This document shows, piece by piece, positions 17,150-25,622 of a stretch of 64,000 nt of DNA. This DNA comes from Streptomyces liliifuscus (lineage in GTDB: Bacteria; Actinomycetota; Actinomycetes; Streptomycetales; Streptomycetaceae). Every line of letters starts with the position of its first letter. The first letter of the stretch is position 1. A program made the translations under genes and the position numbers. The stretch spans positions 2,480,001 through 2,544,000 of the forward strand of contig NZ_CP066831.1 in assembly GCF_016598615.1 (NCBI RefSeq), read 5' to 3'. The notes under the pieces were generated by a model, which did not search any database, was not told the origin of the DNA, and saw only the letters and a program-made list of their open reading frames with translations.

Positions 17150-17200
17150 GTCCTCCGGATTCCTCGACTTCCCTACCTGTACGGCCCGTTGATCGGCACA

Positions 17201-17596
17201 ATGCATCCTGTGCCGCACTACGACTACATGGAGTTCACGCTCGATGACGGAGCGCAGGTCCGCTTCGAGCTGGCAGCCGCGGGCGAGCCCGGGCCGGACA
17301 GCACGGGCGGGCCCGATCTGCCGGGCGGGATCACCGGAGTGACTCCGGCCGGGCGGGGCGCACGGGTCGGCGCGCTCGCCACGGACGCCCTGCGGACCGT
17401 GCTGAGCCCGCTGGGCCCCGTGCTCCAGGAGGTGCACGACTCCATACGTGGCATCCCCGACCCGCCGGACGAGATATCCGTCGACTTCGGGGTACAGATC
17501 GGCCAGGACCTCAGGATCGGCATCGTCGGGGCCAACGGCCAGGCCAGCATGACCATTTCGGCGACCTGGCAGCTCCCCCGCCGGACCGAGCAGTGA
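17201..17596 (+). CDS. Trypsin-co-occurring domain (CU044_2847-type) protein
   Basis: A 131-residue small beta-rich protein. It begins YMEFTLDDGAQVRFEL, has a middle segment DALRTVLSPLGPVLQEVHDSIRG, and ends DEISVDFGVQIGQDLRIGIVGANGQASMTISATWQL. This is the pattern of the trypsin-co-occurring domain found next to trypsin-like proteases in actinobacterial conflict systems; assignment is from recalled family features. The ATG at 17201 is used. TTG 17189, GTG 17210 and ATG 17228 are alternatives, and none has a clear Shine-Dalgarno. The stop overlaps the protease GTG by 4 bases, so the two are made together. It probably acts as the protease's partner or regulator. Confidence 0.78.
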   Translation: MHPVPHYDYMEFTLDDGAQVRFELAAAGEPGPDSTGGPDLPGGITGVTPAGRGARVGALATDALRTVLSPLGPVLQEVHDSIRGIPDPPDEISVDFGVQIGQDLRIGIVGANGQASMTISATWQLPRRTEQ

Positions 17597-19815
17597 CGTG
17601 GTTCGGGCCGTCGCGCGACGGCCGCTCCGCCGATGCCCGCGGAGCGCTGGTGCGGGTCCTGTCCACGGACCACGCGCGGACCGCGGGCGCCGGCGTGTAC
17701 CTCTCCGGCCGCAGACTCCTGACCTGCGCCCATGTCGTCAACGTGGCGCTCGGGCTGCGCAGCCTCAGCCCGCACGACCCGGGAAAGGTCGCACTAGACG
17801 TCGCCTTCCCTGTGCTCTCCGCGGTCGGCGCCCGAAGAGCCCGCCTGGTGGCGTGGATACCGCCGCGCTCCCACCAGTACGGACCGGTGGCCGACGGTTC
17901 CCTGGAGTGGGACGGCGATCTGGCCGTACTGGAGCTGGACGAGGAGCCACCGCCGCCCGTGGGCCCGGTCCGCTGGCTGGAGATGGAGCGGGGCCAGCAG
18001 GTCAGGGCGTGGTACGGCGGCGGCCAGCCGTTCTCGTACGCGGATGTCCGCGTCGGCGCCTACGACGGCGGGATCGGCTATCTCGACGGTCATCTGTCGG
18101 GCGCCGCGGTCGACGACGGCTACAGCGGCGGCATGCTGTGGTCGGTGGCCGACGGGGCGGCCGTCGGTCTGGTCATGGGACGGATCACCGCCCCCGACGA
18201 ACCGCTGTCGGCCCAGCACACCGTGCGGCGCAGCTGGGGTCTCGGCTGGCAGTCGGTGCTGCGGGAGCTGTCACAGGCCGGCGCCGTTCCCGAGCCGTAT
18301 CTGGTGGATCTGCGGGCCCGGTCCGCGTCCGTGTCGGTGTCCGCCGAGGACGAGTCGGTGCGGGACATGATGGTCGGCCCCCTGCACACCCTGCTCGGCG
18401 ACCCCACGGCGCGGGCCGCCCACGCGACGGCGCTGGCCACCGAGCTCGGCCTGCGGGCCCCGGTCGACGGCACGGCTCCCACCGTGGAGGAGCTGGCCCG
18501 GCTGCTCGTCGGTACGGAGCGGGCGCTGCCCACCCTCACCGAGTCGCTCGCGCCCACGGTGGACGACCCGCGCGGGCGGACCGAGCTGGACCGGCTGCTG
18601 GCCCTGGGCCGGCTCACCGAGACCGCCCGTCTGCTGTCCGTGGCCGAACACCGGGTGCTGCTGGGCAAGTTGGAACACCTCGCGCAACACGACCCGGGCC
18701 TGCTGCCCCGGGCCGCGACCGCCGCTCTGCCGTACACCGATCTGCCGCAGTCGCTGCAGGCGGCCCGGCTCGCCCCGCACGCCGTACCGGCGGTGCTGCG
18801 CGAGCTGGAGAGCTGGTACGGCGACGGGTCGCCCGTGCCCGACGAGACGCCGCGCCTTCCGGCGCTGCTGCGGGTCGTGGAGTACGTGGCGGCGGAGACC
18901 GGGGGCCTCGCCTGCCGGGTCCTCCAGGAGTGGAGCGGCCGGGTCGCCGCCCGGCTCGGCATCCACGCGTCGGCGCTGCGGGAGCGGCGGGCGGACGCCG
19001 CGCGCTGGTCCGAGCGGGCGACCGTCACCGGCGCCCGTGTCCTGGTGGAGCTCGACCGGTACGCCAAGGACCCGGCCGGCCACTACCGCTGCTCGGTGTG
19101 GCGGCTGCGGGGCGACGGCACCGCAGCGCGGGCCGTCACGGAGTCCGACCGGCCGCGTACGGGACGGGAGATAGCGCGTCTCGTACGGGAGGTGGCGGGC
19201 GGCGCGGAAGGGGCGCAGGACGGTGTCGCGCTGGTCGCCGTGTCCGTGCCGCCGGACGCGCTGGAGCTGTCGGTGGACGAGTGGGACGGGGCGAGCGCCG
19301 ACGAGTACATCCCGGCGCCGCTGGGCGAGGACTTCCATCTCGTCCTGCGCTGCCCGAAACTGCGGCGCCGGTCGCGCACGGGCGCCGGTGATCTCAACCG
19401 GCGCTGGAACGCGCGCAACGAGAGCGACACCCTGCACGCGGACCACAGGACGGGCGGCAGGGCCGGACTGATCGGGCTCCTGAAGACAACCCACCGGGAC
19501 ACCGCCCGCGTCCTTCTGCATGGATCCGCCGAACACCGGGGCGAGTTGCTGCCCGTCTGTCTCGTGATGGGGGTTCCCATCGTGCTCTGGGACCGCGGGG
19601 CCTCGGGTCCCGGCGACGGCACCCGGCTCGCCGAGCTGGTTCCGGAGGGGCCGGTGGACGGACTCCCGGAACGCGTACGGCACTTCAGGGTCCGTGCGTA
19701 CGCGGACGGGGCGGCCGCGGTGCGGCCCACGCTGGTGTGGGAGGACACGGAGTTGCCCCTGCCCGACGAGTTGCAGCTGGCCGACCCTTCGGACGGAACG
19801 GAGCAGGCGATATGA
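17593..19815 (+). CDS. Trypsin-like serine protease fused to VMAP-like C-terminal region
   Basis: A 740-residue protein. Residues ~1-240 form a chymotrypsin/trypsin fold with all three catalytic residues visible: His47 in LLTCAHVVN, Asp109 in WDGDLAVLEL and Ser178 in GYSGGMLW (a GxSGG nucleophile elbow). No signal peptide is present, so it acts in the cytoplasm. The middle (~260-500) is a helical region. The C-terminal ~240 residues (LSVDEWDGASADEYIPAPLGEDFHLVLRC, KTTHRDTARVLLHG, LPVCLVMGVPIVLWDRG) resemble the vWA-MoxR-associated C-terminal domain. GTGA and ATGA overlaps couple it to the genes on both sides. It is the expected effector, cutting cellular proteins when released by the ATPase/vWA partners; this role is inferred. 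Confidence 0.82.
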   Translation: MTWFGPSRDGRSADARGALVRVLSTDHARTAGAGVYLSGRRLLTCAHVVNVALGLRSLSPHDPGKVALDVAFPVLSAVGARRARLVAWIPPRSHQYGPVADGSLEWDGDLAVLELDEEPPPPVGPVRWLEMERGQQVRAWYGGGQPFSYADVRVGAYDGGIGYLDGHLSGAAVDDGYSGGMLWSVADGAAVGLVMGRITAPDEPLSAQHTVRRSWGLGWQSVLRELSQAGAVPEPYLVDLRARSASVSVSAEDESVRDMMVGPLHTLLGDPTARAAHATALATELGLRAPVDGTAPTVEELARLLVGTERALPTLTESLAPTVDDPRGRTELDRLLALGRLTETARLLSVAEHRVLLGKLEHLAQHDPGLLPRAATAALPYTDLPQSLQAARLAPHAVPAVLRELESWYGDGSPVPDETPRLPALLRVVEYVAAETGGLACRVLQEWSGRVAARLGIHASALRERRADAARWSERATVTGARVLVELDRYAKDPAGHYRCSVWRLRGDGTAARAVTESDRPRTGREIARLVREVAGGAEGAQDGVALVAVSVPPDALELSVDEWDGASADEYIPAPLGEDFHLVLRCPKLRRRSRTGAGDLNRRWNARNESDTLHADHRTGGRAGLIGLLKTTHRDTARVLLHGSAEHRGELLPVCLVMGVPIVLWDRGASGPGDGTRLAELVPEGPVDGLPERVRHFRVRAYADGAAAVRPTLVWEDTELPLPDELQLADPSDGTEQAI

Positions 19816-20762
19816 CGGAGAACGAGGAGTGGCGGCTGTTCCGCGGGGACCGCGTGGCCCGGCAGGTGGAGTTCCCCAAGGCGCCGCCCTGGCGGCAGTT
19901 CTCGGACGGGGCGGGCACCCGTCCGCGGCACCGCCCGTATCTCATCGGCCGTACGGAGGCGGACGTGGTGAGCGCGGCGCTGCATCTGCGCCGTCCGCTC
20001 CTCGTCACCGGGCATCCAGGCACCGGCAAGTCCTCCCTCGCGCACGCCATCGCGCACGAGTTGTCCCTCGGCCCGGTTCTGCAGTGGCCCGTCAACAGCC
20101 GTTCCGTCCTGAAGGACGCCCTCTACGGATACGACGCGATCGGCAGGCTCCGCGAGACGCATCTGCGGCAGGAGCGCGGCGACCCCGAGCCCGACATCGG
20201 TACGTATGTGCGGCTCGGCCCGCTGGGTACGGCCCTGGTGCCGCACGACCGGCCGCGAATGCTGCTGGTGGACGAGCTCGACAAGGGCGATGTGGACCTG
20301 CCCAACGACCTGCTGACCGTGTTCGAGGAGGGCGAGTTCGAGATACCGGAGCTGTCCCGGCTGCCGGACGCGCGGTCCGAGATCCAGGTGCTCACGCACG
20401 GCTCGGACGGTGAACGGGTCACGGTGACGCGCGGCCTGGTGCGCTGCCGGGAGTTCCCGGTCGTCGTGATCACCAGCAACGGCGAACGGGACTTTCCGCC
20501 CGCCTTCATGCGCCGCTGCGTACGGCTGGATCTGCCGGACCCCGACGAGGCGCGTCTGCGGGACATCGTCGCCGCGCATCTGGGCGAGGAGGCGCTGTCC
20601 GGTGTGGACGACCTCCTCTACGCCTTCCTCAACCGCCGCGCTCCGGGCGAGCTCGCCACGGACCAGCTGCTCAACGCCGTGTTCCTGCGCAGGGGCGGGG
20701 TCGATCTGAACGCGGAGGGACTTCTGGACGCCGTGCTGCACCGCCTCGGCGGGACGATCTAG
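19812..20762 (+). CDS. MoxR-type AAA+ ATPase
   Basis: A 316-residue AAA+ ATPase. Walker A GHPGTGKS lies at residues 67-74, Walker B MLLVDE at 150-155 and sensor-1 VVITSNGERDFPPAF near 228-242, followed by the arginine-finger stretch MRRCVRLDLPDPDEARL. The start ATG overlaps the protease stop (ATGA), and the next gene starts with GTG directly after its stop. MoxR proteins act as chaperone-like remodelling ATPases together with vWA proteins. Here the vWA-like partner is the next gene. In conflict systems of this class the pair is thought to gate the effector with nucleotide hydrolysis. Confidence 0.9.
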   Translation: MTENEEWRLFRGDRVARQVEFPKAPPWRQFSDGAGTRPRHRPYLIGRTEADVVSAALHLRRPLLVTGHPGTGKSSLAHAIAHELSLGPVLQWPVNSRSVLKDALYGYDAIGRLRETHLRQERGDPEPDIGTYVRLGPLGTALVPHDRPRMLLVDELDKGDVDLPNDLLTVFEEGEFEIPELSRLPDARSEIQVLTHGSDGERVTVTRGLVRCREFPVVVITSNGERDFPPAFMRRCVRLDLPDPDEARLRDIVAAHLGEEALSGVDDLLYAFLNRRAPGELATDQLLNAVFLRRGGVDLNAEGLLDAVLHRLGGTI

Positions 20763-23700
20763 GTGTCGCGCGACGGGCAGGGTCCTCGTGCCCCGGACGG
20801 GCCGCGCGGCGGCGCCGAGCCGTCGCCGCCGCCTCCCCTGGGCGAGCTCGGCCGGCTCGCGGGCCAGAACCTGTCCATCCATGAGCTTCTCGACGTGCTG
20901 TGGCTGGCGGCCCGGCTCCCCGCGGACGGCACGGCACCGCTCGCGCGTGCCCTGTCACCGGATTCCGTCCGCCGTGCCGGTCCCGGCGCACCGGACGGCT
21001 CACAGACGGCGCCGGGGACGGCCGGACCCGACGCCGCGGAGCGCTCCGCCCCGATGCCGTCGTCCTCGCCCCAACCGCCGCCGCCCGCCCAGCTCCTGGG
21101 GGCGCTGCACGCGGCCGCGGCGGCCCGCAGCGCGCCGGAGTTCGCCGAGCTCGGAGCGGAGGGCCGGCGCGGTGGGCCCGGCGACGGCGCGCTTCCCGTA
21201 CGCGTTCCGGAGGAGAAGGCGCTCGGGCAGGACGAGCTCCGTATCGGTCGTGCCCTTCGGCTGCTCAAGCAGCCCCAACCCGGGCCGCTGAAGCGGGAGT
21301 TCGACGAGGACGCCACGGCGGAGGCGATGGCCGAGACGGGGCTGCCCGATGTGGTCACCCGGCCGGCCCGGCAGCGCTGGCTGGATCTGACGCTGCTCAT
21401 CGACGACGGCATCTCGATGCTGCTGTGGCGGCGTCTCGCCTCGGAGCTGCGGGCCCTGCTCGAACGGCTGGGCGCGTTCCGTGACATCCGGGTGCACGGT
21501 CTCGACACCAGGTCGGCGACGGCTCCCCTGCTGCGGGCCCGCCCCTTCGACCCGCACGCGCCCCTGCTGTCGCCCGCCTCGGTGGCCGACCCCTCGGGCG
21601 GCACGCTCGTGCTGGTGATCAGCGACGGCGTCGGGGCCTGCTGGCGGGACGGACGGCTGAGGACGGCCCTCGAACGCTGGGCGCGCCAGGGGCCGACGGC
21701 GATCATGCACGCCCTTCCGGCGCACCTGTGGGACGGGTCGGCGATCCGCTCGGAACCGTGGCTGGTGACGACCCGGCGGCGCGGGGCCGCCAACGACACC
21801 TGGGAGGTGACCGACCCGCTGCTCCCGCCGGGGCTCGGCGACGAGTTCAACGGTGTCCCGGTGCCCGTGCTCGAACCGTATCCGCCGGCCATCGCGGCCT
21901 GGGCGCGGCTGGTGGCGTCGCCCGGTGCCAGTGCGCAGCTGCCGCTGCTGGCGCCCCTGCACACGAAGGGGCCCCGCGGCCGCGCCGGGACCCGCGCCGC
22001 GGAGGCCTCGGACGCCGTCCTCAGGTTCCGGGACGCCGCTTCGCCGCAGGCCTATCGGCTCGCGGCCCATCTCGCCGCGGTGTCGCCGCTGACGGTGCCC
22101 GTGATGCGTCTCGTCCAGGCGGCCGTGCCGTGGCGGGCCGACACCGCGCATCTGGCCGAGGTGTTCCTCGGCGGGCTGATGCGCCAGGTGGAGCCGGTCG
22201 ACGAGGGACTCCCGGTCCAGCACCGCAGGTTCGGCTTCCCCAGCGACGCCCAGGAGATCCTGCTCGACACGGCGTCCCCGATCGACCTGCTGCGGACGAC
22301 CAGGGCCGTCACGGATCGTCTGCGCACCCTCGTGGGCCGCTCCCCCGACTTCCCGGCGTGGCTCGCGCACCCGTCCGGAACGGGTGAACTCCTCCCCGGA
22401 ACACGTCCGTTCGCCTGGCTGGAGGACCGCCTCCTGACCCACCTGGGCGCCCGGCCGATGGCTCCGGCGCCGCCGCGGCCCACGGAGTACGAGCAGGTGA
22501 CCCTGCCGTCCGGGCTGGAGGCCGCCCCGTCCTGGCTGCCCCTGCGGCTCCAGGACCTGCACTCCCTCGGCCCGTACGCGCTCCTGCAGCGGGACGGGAT
22601 CAGCGGCAGGCCCACTGCGTACATCGGGGAGGGCGAGGACGGACAGCAGGTGCTGCTGCGGGTGTCCTCGTCGTTCGCCTCGCCGGTGGCCCGGGAGTTG
22701 CTGGAGGTCGAGCGGCGCGTGCTGCGCCGTATGGACGGGGTGTACGCGCCCGCCCTGGTGGCCAGCGATCTGGAGGGGCTGCCCACGCCCTGGCTCGCGC
22801 TGCGTCTGGACACCCTGAGCAACGGTCTGCCGGCTCCGACGCTCAGGGCTGTGCTCGACGCCGCCGGACCGCTGCCCGGTACTCCGCTGTTCGTCTGGCT
22901 GGGCTGGAATCTGGCGCGGGCCCTGAGCCGCTGTCACCACAAGGGCATCGTCCACGGCTCGCTGACGCCCGGCACGGTCCTGGTGACCGAGTCGACCGTG
23001 CACGTCATCAGCTGGACGTCGGCCCGCATCGACGGCGCCTGGAACACCTCGATGTCGTCCATGCCGGCCAACTCCCCCTACCGCGCGCCAGAGGTGACGT
23101 ACTGGGGCGAGTCCCGGATCGCGGCGGGTGACGTGTACTCGTTCGGGGCGATCCTGCTGCAGGCCGCGACGGGCCGGTCCTGGCGCTGGTACGAGCGCGA
23201 CGCGCTGATGGCGACCCCGGAGTTCGCGGAACTCGACGAGAACGTGGCCGAGTTGCTGCTGCGGTGTCTGCTGCCCGAGCCGGAGGGACGGCCGACCGCA
23301 CGTGAAGTCGCGGACGTGCTCGGCGAGTTGCTGCCGGGCGGCGCGGAGTGGGAACACATCGGCGACGAGGACGAGGAGGACCCCGGCGAACCGGACGACA
23401 CCGGCGGACCGGAGGACGACAGCGAGCAGTGGATGCGAACCGTCCGGACTCCGCTCGAACGCCCCCTGCGGATCGCGCTCATCGGCGTCAGGGACGGCGT
23501 GGGCTGCACCACGACCACGATGATGCTCGGAGCGGTCCTGGCCGACCAGCGACAGGAGCGGGTGCTCGCGATCGACGCCGACCGGCACATGGGCCGCCAT
23601 GTCCGCATCGGCAGTCGCGTCTTCCGCAACACCCTGGCGAACCTGTCCGACCTGGCCGGATCCCTGGACGAGGTACGGCGGTTCGAGGATCTGCAGCTGT

Positions 23701-24209
23701 TCCTGTCCCCGCACCGCTCGGGACTCCAGGTACTGGCCAACGACTCCGTGTCCCACCCTTCGGCCATCGGCCAGTACACGGACGTCGACTTCCGCCGCGT
23801 GGCACGGGCGACGCAGGAGTACTTCGACCTCACGCTCATCGACACCGACAAGTTCCTGCCGGTGCTCCTCGAACAGGCGGACCGCGTGGTCATCGTCTCG
23901 CGGGCCGACCCCGCGGGCGTGACACAGGCCCAGCAGGCCATGGACCGCCTGGTCACCCTCGACATGCCGGACCTGATCCGGGAGTCCGTGGTCGTGCTCA
24001 ACCACAGCCGGCCGGCCGCCGGCTGGACCCTCGACGCCGGCAGCATCCGCGGACTGCGCTCCCGCTGCCGCGGCGTGGTCACGGTCCCCCGCGACGGTCA
24101 CCTCACCATGGGCAGCACGGTCGAACTGTCCTGGCTGACCCCGGACGTCTACAAGGCCTACCTACGCCTCGCGGCCCTGCTCCTGGGACCACGCCCGGCG
24201 TTCCCCTGA
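20763..24209 (+). CDS. vWA-like (SAV_2336-type) / pseudokinase / ParA-like fusion protein
   Basis: A 1148-residue multidomain protein starting with GTG directly after the MoxR stop. Residues ~25-60 form a short helical module (LSIHELLDVLWLAARLP) and ~60-190 a Pro/Ala-rich linker. Residues ~200-440 resemble the SAV_2336/vWA-like region (RQRWLDLTLLIDDGISM, with an imperfect MIDAS DxSxS). Residues ~600-860 form a protein-kinase-like domain in which HRD is replaced by HGS (731-733, no catalytic Asp) and DFG by SWTS (~750), so it is a pseudokinase. An acidic linker precedes residues ~895-1140, a MinD/ParA-like domain whose P-loop reads DGVGCTTTT (~911-919), lacking the invariant Lys. This architecture fits a scaffold or sensor for the MoxR ATPase rather than an active kinase. 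Confidence 0.78.
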   Translation: MSRDGQGPRAPDGPRGGAEPSPPPPLGELGRLAGQNLSIHELLDVLWLAARLPADGTAPLARALSPDSVRRAGPGAPDGSQTAPGTAGPDAAERSAPMPSSSPQPPPPAQLLGALHAAAAARSAPEFAELGAEGRRGGPGDGALPVRVPEEKALGQDELRIGRALRLLKQPQPGPLKREFDEDATAEAMAETGLPDVVTRPARQRWLDLTLLIDDGISMLLWRRLASELRALLERLGAFRDIRVHGLDTRSATAPLLRARPFDPHAPLLSPASVADPSGGTLVLVISDGVGACWRDGRLRTALERWARQGPTAIMHALPAHLWDGSAIRSEPWLVTTRRRGAANDTWEVTDPLLPPGLGDEFNGVPVPVLEPYPPAIAAWARLVASPGASAQLPLLAPLHTKGPRGRAGTRAAEASDAVLRFRDAASPQAYRLAAHLAAVSPLTVPVMRLVQAAVPWRADTAHLAEVFLGGLMRQVEPVDEGLPVQHRRFGFPSDAQEILLDTASPIDLLRTTRAVTDRLRTLVGRSPDFPAWLAHPSGTGELLPGTRPFAWLEDRLLTHLGARPMAPAPPRPTEYEQVTLPSGLEAAPSWLPLRLQDLHSLGPYALLQRDGISGRPTAYIGEGEDGQQVLLRVSSSFASPVARELLEVERRVLRRMDGVYAPALVASDLEGLPTPWLALRLDTLSNGLPAPTLRAVLDAAGPLPGTPLFVWLGWNLARALSRCHHKGIVHGSLTPGTVLVTESTVHVISWTSARIDGAWNTSMSSMPANSPYRAPEVTYWGESRIAAGDVYSFGAILLQAATGRSWRWYERDALMATPEFAELDENVAELLLRCLLPEPEGRPTAREVADVLGELLPGGAEWEHIGDEDEEDPGEPDDTGGPEDDSEQWMRTVRTPLERPLRIALIGVRDGVGCTTTTMMLGAVLADQRQERVLAIDADRHMGRHVRIGSRVFRNTLANLSDLAGSLDEVRRFEDLQLFLSPHRSGLQVLANDSVSHPSAIGQYTDVDFRRVARATQEYFDLTLIDTDKFLPVLLEQADRVVIVSRADPAGVTQAQQAMDRLVTLDMPDLIRESVVVLNHSRPAAGWTLDAGSIRGLRSRCRGVVTVPRDGHLTMGSTVELSWLTPDVYKAYLRLAALLLGPRPAFP

Positions 24210-24317
24210 GGGCCGTGCCGGTGTTCCCCTGACGTCCGTGCCGGTGATCTCCCGACAGCCGTGCCGACGGAGATCGACTCGCTCGGATAACCGCTCGCCC
24301 CGTGTGCCCACGCGACC

Positions 24318-24323
24318 TACCCT
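24318..24323 (+). promoter_or_regulatory. -10 box TACCCT, leaderless start of the sirtuin gene
   Basis: TACCCT is followed by 6 bases and the ATG at 24330, giving the leaderless TANNNT-N6-ATG pattern. It means the sirtuin has its own promoter in the 120-bp gap after the four-gene operon. Confidence 0.5.
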
Positions 24324-24329
24324 CGGCCC

Positions 24330-25064
24330 ATGAACAAGCCGCTCGTGGCCCTGCTCAGTGGCGCAGGTGTATCCACCGACTCCGGAATCCCCGATTATCG
24401 CGGTCCGAACGGGCTGTGGCAGCGGGATCCCGAGGCGCAGAAGCTCGTGACGTACGAGTACTACATGGGTGACCCGGAGATCCGGCGCCGGTCGTGGCAG
24501 ATGCGGCGGAAGAACCGCACGCTGCAGGCGCAGCCGAACGCCGCGCACCTGGCCGTGGCCGAGCTGGAGAAGTCCGGCGTGCCGGTGCGGGTCATCACAC
24601 AGAACGTGGACGGGCTCCACCAGCTGGCCGGCATGCCCACGCGCAAGGTGCTCGAACTGCACGGCAGCGCACGGAGTTTCGTGTGTACGAAGTGTCATGC
24701 GCGCGGGCCGATGGAGGACGCCCTCGCCCGGGTCGAGGCCGGGGAGGAGGACCCGCCGTGCCTGGAGTGCGGCGGCATCCTGAAGTCGGCGACGGTGTTC
24801 TTCGGCGAGCGGCTCGACCCCGTCGTCCTCGGCGAGGCCGTCGCCATCACCAAGGCCTGCCAGATCTTCATCGCCGTCGGCACCACCCTCCAGGTCCAGC
24901 CCGCAGCCGGCCTCGCCGGAATCGCCGCCGACCACGACGCCCGCCTCATCATCGTCAACGCCGAACCGACCCCGTACGACGACCGCGCCGACGAAGTCGT
25001 CCGGGAGCCGATCGGCACCGCACTGCCTGCGATGTTGCGCCGACTGAGCACGGACAGCGACTGA
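24330..25064 (+). CDS. Sirtuin (NAD+-dependent protein deacylase, SIR2 family)
   Basis: A 244-residue class III deacylase. It has the NAD-binding GAGVSTDSGIPDYRG (11-25), QNVDGLH (91-97) and the catalytic His111 in LELHGSA. The structural zinc site is built from Cys119, Cys122, Cys144 and Cys147 (CTKC...CLEC). VGTTLQVQPAAGL and IIVNAEPTPYD complete the Rossmann side. It removes acyl groups from lysines using NAD+ and releases O-acyl-ADP-ribose and nicotinamide. Length is normal for bacterial CobB-like enzymes. It lies between the protease/MoxR operon and a probable NAD-binding gene pair, but could equally be a housekeeping deacylase. Confidence 0.93.
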   Translation: MNKPLVALLSGAGVSTDSGIPDYRGPNGLWQRDPEAQKLVTYEYYMGDPEIRRRSWQMRRKNRTLQAQPNAAHLAVAELEKSGVPVRVITQNVDGLHQLAGMPTRKVLELHGSARSFVCTKCHARGPMEDALARVEAGEEDPPCLECGGILKSATVFFGERLDPVVLGEAVAITKACQIFIAVGTTLQVQPAAGLAGIAADHDARLIIVNAEPTPYDDRADEVVREPIGTALPAMLRRLSTDSD

Positions 25065-25065
25065 C

Positions 25066-25119
25066 GACCTCGTGCGCGGTCATGGCCTCGCGGGCAGTCA
25101 TGACCTCGTGCGCGGTCAT
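25066..25119. repeat. Three tandem 18-bp units
   Basis: GACCTCGTGCGCGGTCAT occurs at 25066-25083 and 25102-25119. A degenerate copy lies between them at 25084-25101 (4 mismatches by eye). The array starts just after the sirtuin stop and runs over the stop codon of the opposite-strand gene at 25116, so it may be a copy-number-variable end of that gene or a small convergent terminator region. Confidence 0.75.
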
Positions 25120-25622
25120 CCGGAAACGCCCGCTCGGCGGTCGTGACGCTCCCGGACGGCGTCCAGCCACTCGTCGGTCGCCGCTCCGGGCGTGCTCAGT
25201 TCCACTCCCTTCACCTGACCGTTCCAGACTTCCGGGTTGAACGCGCCCTCCTTGACATCGGCCTCCGCCGCGACGATGACCGGCAGCGCGAGAGCCACCG
25301 ACATTCCGGCCTCCAGCTGCAACCACGGAGAAGTCCACCAACTGGACGAGAGCGCCTCTTCCTTGGTTTCCGGCCGCCAGACGGAGTGTCGTGCGTCGAG
25401 TTGTCTGAAGCCGAGCAGGACAACACCGTCCACTTGTGCAAGCAGCTGAGTCAGCGTGTGCCAGGGATTCTCACCATGACTGTCCCGCCCCAATCGGATG
25501 ACCTGGAACGACTGCCACTCGAGCCAGGAAACCCATTCCTCCAGCTTCGTCTGCTGATCCGGGGTGAGGATGGATGGCGCCCCGAGAAAGACGCGGGCGA
25601 CGTCGGTTTCACTCGTCTTCAT
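25116..25622 (-). CDS. TIR/nucleoside deoxyribosyltransferase-like protein (function unproven)
   Basis: A 168-residue alpha/beta protein. Its pattern recalls TIR and nucleoside 2-deoxyribosyltransferase-like folds: a first strand VARVFLGAPS, an amphipathic helix LEEWVSWLEWQSFQVIRLGRD, then LAQVDGVVLLGFRQL, and near the end WLQLEAGMSVALALPVIVAAE, where the Glu-Ala-Gly on a helix resembles the catalytic Glu of such N-glycosidases. The start overlaps the stop of the pentapeptide gene (ATGA). G+C is visibly lower than in neighbouring genes, suggesting acquisition. The assignment is by eye. It could hydrolyse NAD+ or nucleotides, or be a non-catalytic member of the fold. Confidence 0.5.
   Translation of the reverse strand: MKTSETDVARVFLGAPSILTPDQQTKLEEWVSWLEWQSFQVIRLGRDSHGENPWHTLTQLLAQVDGVVLLGFRQLDARHSVWRPETKEEALSSSWWTSPWLQLEAGMSVALALPVIVAAEADVKEGAFNPEVWNGQVKGVELSTPGAATDEWLDAVRERHDRRAGVSG

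Noticed and set aside
22540..23340. Active Ser/Thr protein kinase
   Set aside because: The HRD aspartate and DFG motif are absent, so a pseudokinase is the safer call.
21000..24101. 1033-codon open frame antisense to the vWA/pseudokinase gene
   Set aside because: Composition is that of a G+C shadow, with no recognisable fold. The + strand protein has several clear domains.
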